Assembly (NCBI GenBank): GCA_934630515.1 | Contig: CAKTVV010000006.1 | Location: forward strand, 62,001 to 126,000 | Direction of reading: 5' to 3' | Length of the DNA stretch: 64,000 nt | Source of the DNA: an uncultured Eubacteriales bacterium | Lineage (GTDB): Bacteria; Bacillota; Clostridia; Oscillospirales; Acutalibacteraceae | Shown here: piece after piece, positions 27,260-35,975 of the stretch | Layout of the letters: each line of letters opens with the position of its first letter | How positions within the stretch are numbered: the first letter of the stretch is position 1 | Program-made: the position numbers and the translations under genes | The notes under the pieces: model-generated | Databases searched by the model: none | What the model was told of the DNA's origin: nothing | The model's input: the letters and a program-made list of their open reading frames with translations, nothing else

Positions 27260-29386
27260 TCAGTAGGATCGAAAAGTCATCTCGAGATACAGATTGTAAA
27301 CAAACGAATAGATATTCTGGGCGATGCTGATCACCAGCAGCAGAATGAACACGATCAGGCAGATCCCGATCAGTATCAGGAGCAGGGTCAGTACCGTCTT
27401 GCCCAGCGAATAATCGTGGGTCATCATCACGGAAACGATCAGCAGGGCGATCACCCATCCCCAGATGACCGTCTCAAAGACCGTATAGAAGGGCAGCTCC
27501 GAGGCGGTCAGGATATTGGAGAACACCAGCATGGGAACGGCAAAGACCACATAGGGCTTTAACGCATAGCCGGTGGCAATGACGATATCCCGCATGGTGC
27601 CCTTGCCGTCCATCAGCGTGGTAAAGCACCAGTTGGCGATCACGAAGAACAGCAGCGGCAGAAGCAGCATCAGCACCCGGAACAGGACGTTGACCTCATC
27701 CGCCGTGACGCCGGTGGCTATATACCCGCCAAATTGCAGCCGGACAGCATACAGCAGAAAAAACAGGCCGATGATCCACAGCGCCGAGCGCAGATTCCCC
27801 CGCTTTTCGTGCTTCAGATCCCAAAACCCGTCAAAGGGGTGCAGCATCACATAGCTGCCGTAGCGGTAGCCCCGATACACCTCCGAGGTGCCGAGCCGTG
27901 CATGGAGCCGGCTCCGCCGGAAGCATTTTACGGCGCACACTGCCGCCGCTGCCGCTCCGGCAGCGATCAAAAATATCCACACAAAGTGATCCCGGACATA
28001 TTCATCCCGCCAGGACTCAAACGCATCCGCATACAGCTCGTAAGCCCGCAGCTTTTTCAGGCGGGTCATCGCCTCCCGGTACTGATCGTTATGCAGCTCG
28101 ATCCTCGCCAGCCCGATATCCCCCAGAACATACCCCGACGCCGCCTCCAGCACCGTATTCCATGCGGTCTCGGCCTCCTCGTAGTTTCCCGCATTGTATG
28201 CGGTCAGAGCCTGCCGGATATGCAGGGCAAAGGCGGTCTCCCGCAGCACCGTGACCGTCCCCTTGGTGCCGTCCAGCACGATCAACCGGCCGGCGCCGTC
28301 CCCGGACCCCGGCACATATTCCAAGGCATTGGCGTTGGCATAGGTGCCCTGTTGACCGCCGACGCCGCCGAAAGCGTAGAGGAGATACCCGTCCTCCGTA
28401 TAGGCGTATATCTTTCCCTGCTTGGAGTCCACCGTATAGTACACATCCTCGTCGATCCGCCCGGAACGGTATAACGCCACATCCACAAAATAGGGGGTGT
28501 ACGCATCCACCGCCTGCGACAGATACGGGGAGTCTCCGTACCAGCCCTGCCGGGGCCGGATCAGGATGTTGTCGCCGTCGCTGTTGATCTTGCCCACCGG
28601 CACCTCGTTGGAGGTGGCGGAGGTGACATATAGAAAGCCGTAGCTGTTCATGGTGACGGAGCTGTATTCGGTGGGAACATAGCTCTCCATGCGAGCCAGC
28701 TGCTCCTTGGTGGCGATCCGGCGCCAGAGCATTTCCAGAAAATTCGGCTCCACCTGCGGTGCACCCAAAAAGCTCTGGAATTCTCCGTTCTCATCCAGAC
28801 AAAGGATCCCCTGATTGATGCCGGAGGCGATCACATACAGCTTCCGGGTCGCATCCACCGTCAGCTTTACGGGTAAATATTCAAAATCATCCTCTAAAAC
28901 CGAGATGACGGGCTGCTCAAACAGACGGAGCGGTGTCACCGTGTCGCCTTGAAGCGCAAACGAGACGATCCGGTGATTGCCGGTATCCGCAACGTACAGC
29001 CGGCTCTCGTCCGCCCACACCCCCTGCGGACCGGAAAGGGCGGTCACGGCTCCGTCAACGGAGAATTCGGAGATCACCGCCAGCACCCGAAAGTCCAGAT
29101 CGGTCATAAGCACCCGGTCGTTGCCGCTGTCGCTGATAAACAGCCGCCCGCTGCCGTTATAGCATATATCCCCCAGACTGTTGAAGGCCCGGTCCGTGAT
29201 CCCGTCCCCGGTCACCACCTGCTCTATGCTAAACGCCGCCGGAATCGCCACGGGCTGATCCTTCATATTGTATATGTACGTCTGATACGGGGCGTCCGTC
29301 GGACACGCCGCAGCCGCCGATACATGCAGGGGAAACACAAGCACAAGCGCTATCATGCAGCCTATCCATAGCCGGCATTTTTTCAT
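27260..29386 (-). CDS. Exported NHL-repeat/YIP1-family membrane protein
   Basis: A 708-residue membrane protein with three parts. After a signal peptide (about residues 1-26), NHL-type propeller repeats occupy roughly residues 55-390; FISDSGNDRVLM and YVADTGNHRIVSF are clear examples. A short TPR-like helical stretch (YNAGNYEEAETAWNTVL) precedes one membrane helix near residue 490. A YIP1-type domain of about five helices fills the C terminus. The gene is 23 bases upstream of the DUF5696 gene and 123 bases downstream of a permease gene. It may sense or gather sugar at the membrane for the adjacent transporter; that role is inferred from position. Confidence 0.83.
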   Translation of the reverse strand: MKKCRLWIGCMIALVLVFPLHVSAAAACPTDAPYQTYIYNMKDQPVAIPAAFSIEQVVTGDGITDRAFNSLGDICYNGSGRLFISDSGNDRVLMTDLDFRVLAVISEFSVDGAVTALSGPQGVWADESRLYVADTGNHRIVSFALQGDTVTPLRLFEQPVISVLEDDFEYLPVKLTVDATRKLYVIASGINQGILCLDENGEFQSFLGAPQVEPNFLEMLWRRIATKEQLARMESYVPTEYSSVTMNSYGFLYVTSATSNEVPVGKINSDGDNILIRPRQGWYGDSPYLSQAVDAYTPYFVDVALYRSGRIDEDVYYTVDSKQGKIYAYTEDGYLLYAFGGVGGQQGTYANANALEYVPGSGDGAGRLIVLDGTKGTVTVLRETAFALHIRQALTAYNAGNYEEAETAWNTVLEAASGYVLGDIGLARIELHNDQYREAMTRLKKLRAYELYADAFESWRDEYVRDHFVWIFLIAAGAAAAAVCAVKCFRRSRLHARLGTSEVYRGYRYGSYVMLHPFDGFWDLKHEKRGNLRSALWIIGLFFLLYAVRLQFGGYIATGVTADEVNVLFRVLMLLLPLLFFVIANWCFTTLMDGKGTMRDIVIATGYALKPYVVFAVPMLVFSNILTASELPFYTVFETVIWGWVIALLIVSVMMTHDYSLGKTVLTLLLILIGICLIVFILLLVISIAQNIYSFVYNLYLEMTFRSY

Positions 29387-29509
29387 CAGATTCTCTCCTT
29401 TTTACACAGGCAGCCTATCGTGCTGGCGGCGCTGTCCTTCCGCTTTCCGCCGCAGCGCTCCGCACCTGCCGCAAAGGCGGCTAAAGCGCCGCTTCCTTCC
29501 ATGGCGCCG

Positions 29510-30439
29510 TCAATCCTTCATTCCGGAGGATGACATGGTCTCAATGATATTGCCCTGGCTGAACAGGAATATCAGGATCGGCACGATCATCATAAACACC
29601 GAAACGGCAGCGCCGACGCCGGCACGGGCGATATTGACCGTCAGTCCGGTGCCCTGGATCTGGGTGAGCGCATACGCCAGCGTTTTCAACTCTTCCTTAT
29701 AGATGAAGTTGTTATCGCCGATCGGCCACAGATTCTGTACGGTCAGCAGGAGCAGCGTCATCCAGGCGGAGCGCACATTCGGCATGACGATGCGCCAGAA
29801 GGTCTTCCATTGGTCAGCGCCGTCGATCCGTGCCGCCTCCAGCAGCGAGTCGGGGATCTGCTCCATGAACTGCTTCATCAGATACAGCCCCAGCGACATA
29901 CCGAAGGCCGGAACGATCAGCGCCGCATAGGTGTCGATCCAGTGCAGCCTGGACATGACCAGATAGTTCGGGATCGCCGTCACCGTGGCATTGAACATCA
30001 GGGAGAACACCACAATGCTGAACAGCAGATTTTTGCCCGGAAACCGCTTCTTCGCCAGCGGATAGGCGCACATGGAGGACAGAATGATGTGCCCGGCAGC
30101 CCCCACGCCCGTGACGAAAAAGCTATTGAAAATATACCGCAAAAAGGGCACGTTGGAGGACGCCATCACCGTGAACATATCCCGGAAATTCCCCAGCGTG
30201 GGGTTGGCGGGGATCAGCTTCGGCGGGAATGCAAACAGCTCATCCTGCGGCTTAAAGGCGTTGGAAATAATGTACGCCATAGGTAAGGCGACGCACACGG
30301 CAAAGATCGACAGGATCAGTATGATGAAAAAGGTTCCCGCCCGGGAGCGGTTTGCCTTTTTGCTGTGGTTCAGCCTGTGAAGCACGGAAAACACCGTCTT
30401 CTTCGGCACTTCGCTTTTCGGAACAGCCTGCGTATACAT
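29510..30439 (-). CDS. CUT1 carbohydrate ABC transporter permease, MalG type
   Basis: A 309-residue permease of the first transporter pair. It has six membrane helices, the conserved FKPQDELFAFPPKLIPANPT periplasmic-type segment, and the EAA loop EAARIDGADQWKTFWRIVMP near residue 205. It ends in the family-typical ETMSSSGMKD. It lies 19 bases after the MalF-type partner. A 123-base gap separates it from the YIP1 gene; I see only weak GC hairpins there and no convincing terminator. Confidence 0.92.
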   Translation of the reverse strand: MYTQAVPKSEVPKKTVFSVLHRLNHSKKANRSRAGTFFIILILSIFAVCVALPMAYIISNAFKPQDELFAFPPKLIPANPTLGNFRDMFTVMASSNVPFLRYIFNSFFVTGVGAAGHIILSSMCAYPLAKKRFPGKNLLFSIVVFSLMFNATVTAIPNYLVMSRLHWIDTYAALIVPAFGMSLGLYLMKQFMEQIPDSLLEAARIDGADQWKTFWRIVMPNVRSAWMTLLLLTVQNLWPIGDNNFIYKEELKTLAYALTQIQGTGLTVNIARAGVGAAVSVFMMIVPILIFLFSQGNIIETMSSSGMKD

Positions 30440-30458
30440 AGACGAAACACCTCCCTTA

Positions 30459-31367
30459 TCAGGTCTTCTCCGCCAGGAGCCTTTGCACGATCAAATTGGA
30501 GCCGAGCATGATCAGAAACAGCACCGTGGCGATCGCCGACGCATACCCCATCTCAAACCGGACGTTTCCGTAATCCTGCAGAAGATGGACCAGCGTATAA
30601 ACGGCGTAGTTGGTGCTGGGAAAGCCGTAGATCGCACTGAGCACATCGCCGGTGCCGAAGGCGCTGGTGATGCTCATGACGGCGCCGAACATCAGCTGGG
30701 GCTTCATGGAGGGGAGGGTGATATACCACATCTCCTGATAGCGATTTTTGATGCCGTCGATGGCAGCCGCCTCGTATAAGCGCTGATCCACATTCTTGAA
30801 CCCGGCGATAAAGGACAGGAACCCGGCGCCGAAGCTCATCCACAGCATCACCACGACGGCGGAGGGCAGCATATAATCGGCGTCGGTCAGCCACTGAATG
30901 GGCTTGTAAATGATCCCCAGATCCAGCAGCGTTCCGTTCAATATGCCGTAGGTATCGCCGCTGTAAATGATCGTCCATATGGCGTAGGCGCCGCCGCTGA
31001 TCGCCGGGGCATAAAACAGCAGCGTCAGCACAGAGCGGGTCCTGTTGCCCAGCTCGTTGAGCAGCCACGCCAGCAGCAGGCTCAGGAAGAACCCCACCGG
31101 ACCGATCAGCACGGCAAAAAGCAGCGTGTTCTTCAGCGCCAGCGGGAACAGAGAGTCGTCCATCAGCAGCCGGAAATAATTGCGCAGCCCGACAAAGGAC
31201 GGCCAATGGATGGCGTCAAAGTTTGTAAAGGACAGCACCATCGAGATCAACACCGGCAGCAAAACGAACGCAAAGAATATCAGCATATAGGGAAATACAA
31301 ACAGATAATCCTCGCCGTAGCGTGACCAGAACAGCCGCAGCCTTTTGGAATGCTTACCCTTGGTCAT
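30459..31367 (-). CDS. CUT1 carbohydrate ABC transporter permease, MalF type
   Basis: A 302-residue permease with six membrane helices. The family signatures FVGLRNYFRLLMDD, APAISGGAYAIWTI and the EAA loop EAAAIDGIKNRYQEMWYITLP (in parts) are present. It is 21 bases after the large solute-binding fusion gene and 19 bases before its MalG partner, so the fusion protein is a likely binding partner of this permease pair. Confidence 0.92.
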   Translation of the reverse strand: MTKGKHSKRLRLFWSRYGEDYLFVFPYMLIFFAFVLLPVLISMVLSFTNFDAIHWPSFVGLRNYFRLLMDDSLFPLALKNTLLFAVLIGPVGFFLSLLLAWLLNELGNRTRSVLTLLFYAPAISGGAYAIWTIIYSGDTYGILNGTLLDLGIIYKPIQWLTDADYMLPSAVVVMLWMSFGAGFLSFIAGFKNVDQRLYEAAAIDGIKNRYQEMWYITLPSMKPQLMFGAVMSITSAFGTGDVLSAIYGFPSTNYAVYTLVHLLQDYGNVRFEMGYASAIATVLFLIMLGSNLIVQRLLAEKT

Positions 31368-31388
31368 ACAGAACCTTCCTTTTTCATC

Positions 31389-34280
31389 TTACTCTAAGCC
31401 GTATTCTTCCCGCTTGTTCTTCATCTCACGGTCGATATTCTCCGCTACGCTGTTCATGCTTTCCCGGACATCCACATCGTTATACACGATATCCCGGTAT
31501 GCAAAGTTGAAGAGCCGCTCCGAGAAATAGCCGCCGGGCACCTGAGGATACTCCTTCAGGTGCTCCACCTGAAAGAGCATGCTGCCCCGCATATCCGGAT
31601 CCCACCGCACCTGCCGGATCGCCTGCCGGTTCGCCGTATTGTAGCGGGAGGAGGTGCCCACCACCGCCTCCAGCCGTCTGCCGAAGGAATCCTGTGTCTG
31701 GGCGGAGGTCCACCACTGCAGGAACGTCCACGCCGCCTGCGGCTGATCGGTGCCCTGCATGATCACCGTGCCGTTGACCGTAGCCACGGAGGCGTGGTTC
31801 ACGGTTCCGTCCGCCTGCACCGTGCCGGGCACCGGCAGCATCCCCCACAGCCCCTTGATCTCAGGGGCAAACAGGGTCAGGGTGTTATACGCCGTAAAAT
31901 CGGTCACGGCAATGGGCATTTCGCCCGTGCGGAAGCGGTTGGCAAAGTCGAAGGCAAGAGGAACGCCGTACTGCTTATACAGCATGGTAAACAGCTTCAT
32001 GCTTTCGACGGCTTCACTTTCAGCCAGCCCGGAGCTTTTTCCGTCGGCGGTATACAGCCAGCCGTCCGTCTGGTAGAGGAACGGCAGATAATTCTGGATC
32101 GTGGGCAGGATGCCAAACGCCAGTGAGCTCTTTTTCAGCTTGGGCAGCACGGAATTCAGTACCGATTCCCAGGTGTCCAGCTCCTCCAGCGGGATACCCA
32201 GCTCCTGCAGGATATCCTTCCGGTAGAACAGCATCGCCCACGTCTGGGTCTCCGGCAGTGCATACAGCCCGCCGTTAAAGCGAAAGGTGTTGACTGCGTA
32301 ATCGTAGAATTCCTCACACACCGCCGGGGCATCGGCAAACGACGAGAGGTCGTATACCGCCTCCCGCAGCGCCAGATTGTTCACATCCGATGCCAGCATC
32401 CCCAGCGACACGTCCGGCCCCTTGCCGGCTAAGATCGCCGGCAGCAGAGCCCTAGCCGATACCAGCTGCACCTCCACGGCAATATCGTTCTTAGGGGTGA
32501 AATCGCTGACGATGCTTTGGCGGAGGAGCTGCGCCTGATCCTGGGAGGTGGTCATCCACACCTTGATGGAGGTATCGGCGGCGGTATCCATCTGCCCGAT
32601 GGATTCATAGTCCGCCACAAAGGAGTAGGCAAAGCCCTTTATGTAATGGGAGGCCAGCGCAAAGAAGCCAGCCTCACCCCGGGGCAGCGCCGCCTCGGCA
32701 GAGGAGAGCCGCAGCCAGTCCAGCTCCAGCGGCTGTCCCCGCTGGGTGTTGATCCAGGTGCCGAAGGAGGCGATCGTGTCCTTATAGCTGGTGAGCCGCA
32801 CGGCGATCGTGTCGGTATCCTCCAGCATCAGCTCCAGCTGTGTGTACAGCCGCTTGATGTCGGCGACGGAGCGGGTGCTGCCGTCGATCTGCGCCACCTG
32901 CTGCTCCAGCGCCCGGAGCTTTTGGCTCATCTCCTCCATCTGCCCGATGACCTCGGGGATCATCTTATCCAGCTTATAGTCCCGATACCGGTCGGGATTG
33001 GCACCCGTGATGGCAATAATGGAGCGATAGATGCCGTTCAGCTCGTTCAGATACCCGGAGGCAAGGGAAATGATCTCATTATAGTCGCCGGCTCCCACCG
33101 TCAGCCGCAGAGTGTGCCAGCCCTCCTCCAGATACAGCTCAAAGGGTGCTCCGGCGGCATCCGCAAACCACTCCGTCTGCCACACCGACGCATACGGGAA
33201 CTGCCAGTTATCCGCCTCGGCAAAGGGAGCCGCCCCGTCGATCCGGATCTCCCGGACGCTGGCGGAGTCATTCTTCAGCGCCTGCTTAAAATGCGCAGAC
33301 AGGGCATACAAACCGCTTTCGGGGGCATAAAAGGACCATTGCGCCCACTGTCCCGCATTGGTCCACTGGTTGCCGCCGATGGTGTTATAGACGATCGTGG
33401 AATGGCTGTACGGCTGCACCGTGGGCGAGGTCTTATCTGCCAGAGGAAACAGCATCTGGGTGGATTTCACATCGGCGTCCTCCCCCTGCAGCACCACGAC
33501 CGCCTGTGCCGAGACCCGGTTTTTCTCCGGATAGGCGGCATAGGCAGCGGTATAGGCAGGGGCGGCGGTATCGGATACCGGCTCAAAGGAAAGCCTGCCG
33601 ATCGTCATAGGCTCCAATACGCCCTCCATGCAGACGGTGTGCCGCCCGGCAGACAGATAAAACTGCAGAGGACCCCGCCACAGACCAGAGGGATCGATGG
33701 CGTACTGCTCGATCCAGGCGGGCACCTCCACCTGCTCGATGAGGAGCTGATTGCCTTGGGTATCGTATTGGATATTCTCTTTGGAATTGGACCACAGCCG
33801 TGGAAAGGAGAGCCGCTCCGCCTCGCTGAAGGGCGGTGCGCCGTCGATGGTCAGCCGCCGCTCGATGGCGCCGACGCCGCCGCTTTCCGGATAGTATTCC
33901 AGCAGCAGGGTGTACAGACCCGTTTCCGGCACATCCACCGTCCAGCTGACGGCGCTCGTTTCATCGGTATAGAGCACCGCCCCGGCGTGCTCCTTGTAAT
34001 CGGAGAGGAGTCTGGCGGTGCCGTCCGCCGCCAGAGCCGCCTTTTCCGCCGCCAGCACGATCGGCTCGTCCGGACAGACTGCGCCGCTGTACCGGCGGAT
34101 GTATTCGCTGTAAGAGGCTGCGTCATTCATTGTGACTTCGACAGCTGCACTGACTGCGGCAGTCTCATCTGCGGCAGCCGACAGAGGAAATATCAGCACC
34201 GCAGCAGCCGTCATCGACACTGAAGCTATCGAACTCACGATCAATCGCCATGTTCTTTTCAAAAAAGTCTGTCTGTTCAA
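31389..34280 (-). CDS. Large fusion: CBM-like modules plus extracellular solute-binding protein
   Basis: A 963-residue exported protein, about twice the size of a normal CUT1 solute-binding protein. A signal peptide (about residues 1-36, ending in SAAA) is followed by two carbohydrate-binding-like beta-sandwich modules, each with a GLYALSAHF or GLYTLLLEYY-type strand and a GRHTVCMEG or GWHTLRLTV-type strand. A helical hairpin or coiled coil (QMEEMSQKLRALEQQVAQ region, roughly residues 460-540) leads into a family-1 solute-binding domain from about residue 590 (KVWMTTSQDQAQLLRQ, GKGPDVSLGML, LPETQTWAMLFYRKD). I chose a TTG start at 34280 because GGGAGG lies 8 bases before it; this site overlaps an upstream in-frame ATG. 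No lipobox is visible. Confidence 0.82.
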   Translation of the reverse strand: MNRQTFLKRTWRLIVSSIASVSMTAAAVLIFPLSAAADETAAVSAAVEVTMNDAASYSEYIRRYSGAVCPDEPIVLAAEKAALAADGTARLLSDYKEHAGAVLYTDETSAVSWTVDVPETGLYTLLLEYYPESGGVGAIERRLTIDGAPPFSEAERLSFPRLWSNSKENIQYDTQGNQLLIEQVEVPAWIEQYAIDPSGLWRGPLQFYLSAGRHTVCMEGVLEPMTIGRLSFEPVSDTAAPAYTAAYAAYPEKNRVSAQAVVVLQGEDADVKSTQMLFPLADKTSPTVQPYSHSTIVYNTIGGNQWTNAGQWAQWSFYAPESGLYALSAHFKQALKNDSASVREIRIDGAAPFAEADNWQFPYASVWQTEWFADAAGAPFELYLEEGWHTLRLTVGAGDYNEIISLASGYLNELNGIYRSIIAITGANPDRYRDYKLDKMIPEVIGQMEEMSQKLRALEQQVAQIDGSTRSVADIKRLYTQLELMLEDTDTIAVRLTSYKDTIASFGTWINTQRGQPLELDWLRLSSAEAALPRGEAGFFALASHYIKGFAYSFVADYESIGQMDTAADTSIKVWMTTSQDQAQLLRQSIVSDFTPKNDIAVEVQLVSARALLPAILAGKGPDVSLGMLASDVNNLALREAVYDLSSFADAPAVCEEFYDYAVNTFRFNGGLYALPETQTWAMLFYRKDILQELGIPLEELDTWESVLNSVLPKLKKSSLAFGILPTIQNYLPFLYQTDGWLYTADGKSSGLAESEAVESMKLFTMLYKQYGVPLAFDFANRFRTGEMPIAVTDFTAYNTLTLFAPEIKGLWGMLPVPGTVQADGTVNHASVATVNGTVIMQGTDQPQAAWTFLQWWTSAQTQDSFGRRLEAVVGTSSRYNTANRQAIRQVRWDPDMRGSMLFQVEHLKEYPQVPGGYFSERLFNFAYRDIVYNDVDVRESMNSVAENIDREMKNKREEYGLE

Positions 34281-34308
34281 CGCAGTTTCCTCCCGCATGA
34301 CTCTGTGG

Positions 34309-34349
34309 GCGGCACCTATGCTTCCGCTCTGCAGAAGCATAGGTGCCGC
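34309..34349 (-). other. Intercistronic 16-bp hairpin without T tract
   Basis: Perfect arms 34309-34324 and 34334-34349 with a 9-base loop lie between the stop codon of the solute-binding lipoprotein gene and the start of the fusion gene. Without a T run it more likely stabilises the upstream message or attenuates than fully terminates. Confidence 0.7.
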
Positions 34350-34357
34350 AAGCTCCA

Positions 34358-35920
34358 TCAATTAAACATATCGTTTATCGCCTTGTCGAAATTGCCCTTG
34401 ATACTTTCTACGGCAGCGCTGACGGTCTTTCCGGAAGACCAGAACATCGGCTCATACATCACCTTGTTTTCAAAGCTGCTGAACACGTTGGGCATACCCA
34501 GTCCATGATCCACCACCATGTTATTCAGCAGATCCACATATACGCCCAGCGATTTGGTATCGTTATTCTGGAAATAATCCAGCTGCACCTCATCCTGCCA
34601 CCAGTTGTTTCCGCTGTAGCCAGCAGGCGTCTCGGAGAGGGCATTGAAGATCTTGGCGGTGAAATCCAGCTCCTTGTTGGTGGAGGTCACGAACCAGACC
34701 CGGGCGTGACCGCTGGAGGAGGTGTACCGGGTGCCGGAGGGACCCAGCGGCACCGGCAGCAGACCGTAGTCGAAATTCTTCACCTGTGGACGGATGCGCT
34801 GGTTCAGCACCCAGGAATCCTCCATCAGGAAGGTCAGCTTGCCCTGAATGAACTGATTGATATAGTCCGGCATGCTGGAGGCATAGCTATCCCGCTTGAA
34901 CATCCCGGTGGTGGTGGAAAACACCTTGTCCGTGTTGATCAGCTGATTCATGAACTCCAGCGCCTTCACCACATTCTGCGAGGAATAGGTGGGGGTCGCC
35001 TTTCCGTTGCCGTTCAGGGTCACGATCTGGGCGTTGTTGGCAGCCATGAGCATTTCCATGACGTATTCCGGGTTGCCGCCCACGCCGTAGACCCCGTTGC
35101 CGGCGTCGGTGGTGCGCTTGGCATAATCCAGGAAGGTGGCATAATCCCATTTCTTCTGCGCTACCAGATCGTAGATCTGATCCGGGTCGATGCCCTTCTG
35201 CTTCAGCAGGTTCTTATTCATCACCATGCAATACCGCAGCTCCGGGGGCTTCTCGAATTGCAGACCGTAGTAGTTTCCGCCGATCTTGGCGGCGCTGGTA
35301 TAGCCGGAAAGGAAGTTGACATGGTTGACATTGACACCGTCGATCTGGTTCCACGGCTTGAGATAGCCCGCCGAGATCATCGCCGGCAGCCGCCGCACAT
35401 CCGTCTCCAGAATGTTGGCGACCGGCTTCCCTGCCCGGATAAACGATGCCAGCGAGTCCGCATTCACCTCAAGGGTATTGATGATCTTGATGGTGACGCC
35501 GTACTGCTTCTCCACCTCACGCATCCGCTTGAAAAAGACCTGCTCAAACAACGTGTTGTCCTCGGACTCCTTGGAGGGCAGATAGGACGAGCAGATGGTA
35601 AAGGTCTTGCCCTTGGTTTTTACGTCGTCCAGATTTTTGCTGCTGTTTGCGTCTCCGGTGGATGTGTTTTTGTTGCCGGAGTTGTTTTTGCCCGAGGAAG
35701 TATTGCCGGAGCTTTGGGACTCTCCGTCGGCGTCACCGGCGGTGCTTTCCCCCGTGCTGTTTTCCCGGTCTACCGGACGCAGGACCGTGCTGTACTCAAA
35801 TTCGTCGCTGCTGTCCGGCGACTCGTGGTTGCCGCAGCCCGCCATGGCGGCGCCGATCAACACCAGACACAAAGCCACCGATAGAATGCGAGCGAAGGAT
35901 CTCCACCTGTTTTTTTGCAT
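34358..35920 (-). CDS. CUT1 extracellular solute-binding lipoprotein
   Basis: A 520-residue lipoprotein of the family-1 solute-binding group. A signal peptide with lipobox AMAGC lies near residue 28. A Ser/Asn/Gly-rich linker (residues about 30-85) precedes the binding domain, which shows KTFTICSSYLPSKES, ADSLASFIRAGKPVANILE, LKQKGIDPDQIYDL and AFMEDSW-like (LTFLMEDSWVLNQR) segments. ATG at 35920 is preferred because GGAG is 8 bases upstream; two earlier in-frame start codons are too close to that site. It lies between the GH106-like gene and the fusion gene and delivers sugar to one of the two permease pairs of the locus. Confidence 0.9.
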   Translation of the reverse strand: MQKNRWRSFARILSVALCLVLIGAAMAGCGNHESPDSSDEFEYSTVLRPVDRENSTGESTAGDADGESQSSGNTSSGKNNSGNKNTSTGDANSSKNLDDVKTKGKTFTICSSYLPSKESEDNTLFEQVFFKRMREVEKQYGVTIKIINTLEVNADSLASFIRAGKPVANILETDVRRLPAMISAGYLKPWNQIDGVNVNHVNFLSGYTSAAKIGGNYYGLQFEKPPELRYCMVMNKNLLKQKGIDPDQIYDLVAQKKWDYATFLDYAKRTTDAGNGVYGVGGNPEYVMEMLMAANNAQIVTLNGNGKATPTYSSQNVVKALEFMNQLINTDKVFSTTTGMFKRDSYASSMPDYINQFIQGKLTFLMEDSWVLNQRIRPQVKNFDYGLLPVPLGPSGTRYTSSSGHARVWFVTSTNKELDFTAKIFNALSETPAGYSGNNWWQDEVQLDYFQNNDTKSLGVYVDLLNNMVVDHGLGMPNVFSSFENKVMYEPMFWSSGKTVSAAVESIKGNFDKAINDMFN

Positions 35921-35975
35921 TTTCATCACTCCAAACTCTTTAATAAGGCTCTATTGCAGACAGCTGTCTGACCGA

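Noticed and set aside
23709..29371. Long forward frames opposite the permease, DUF5696 and YIP1 genes
   Set aside because: They are Gln/His/Arg-rich antisense frames without starts; the reverse-strand proteins have clear signal peptides, membrane helices and family motifs.
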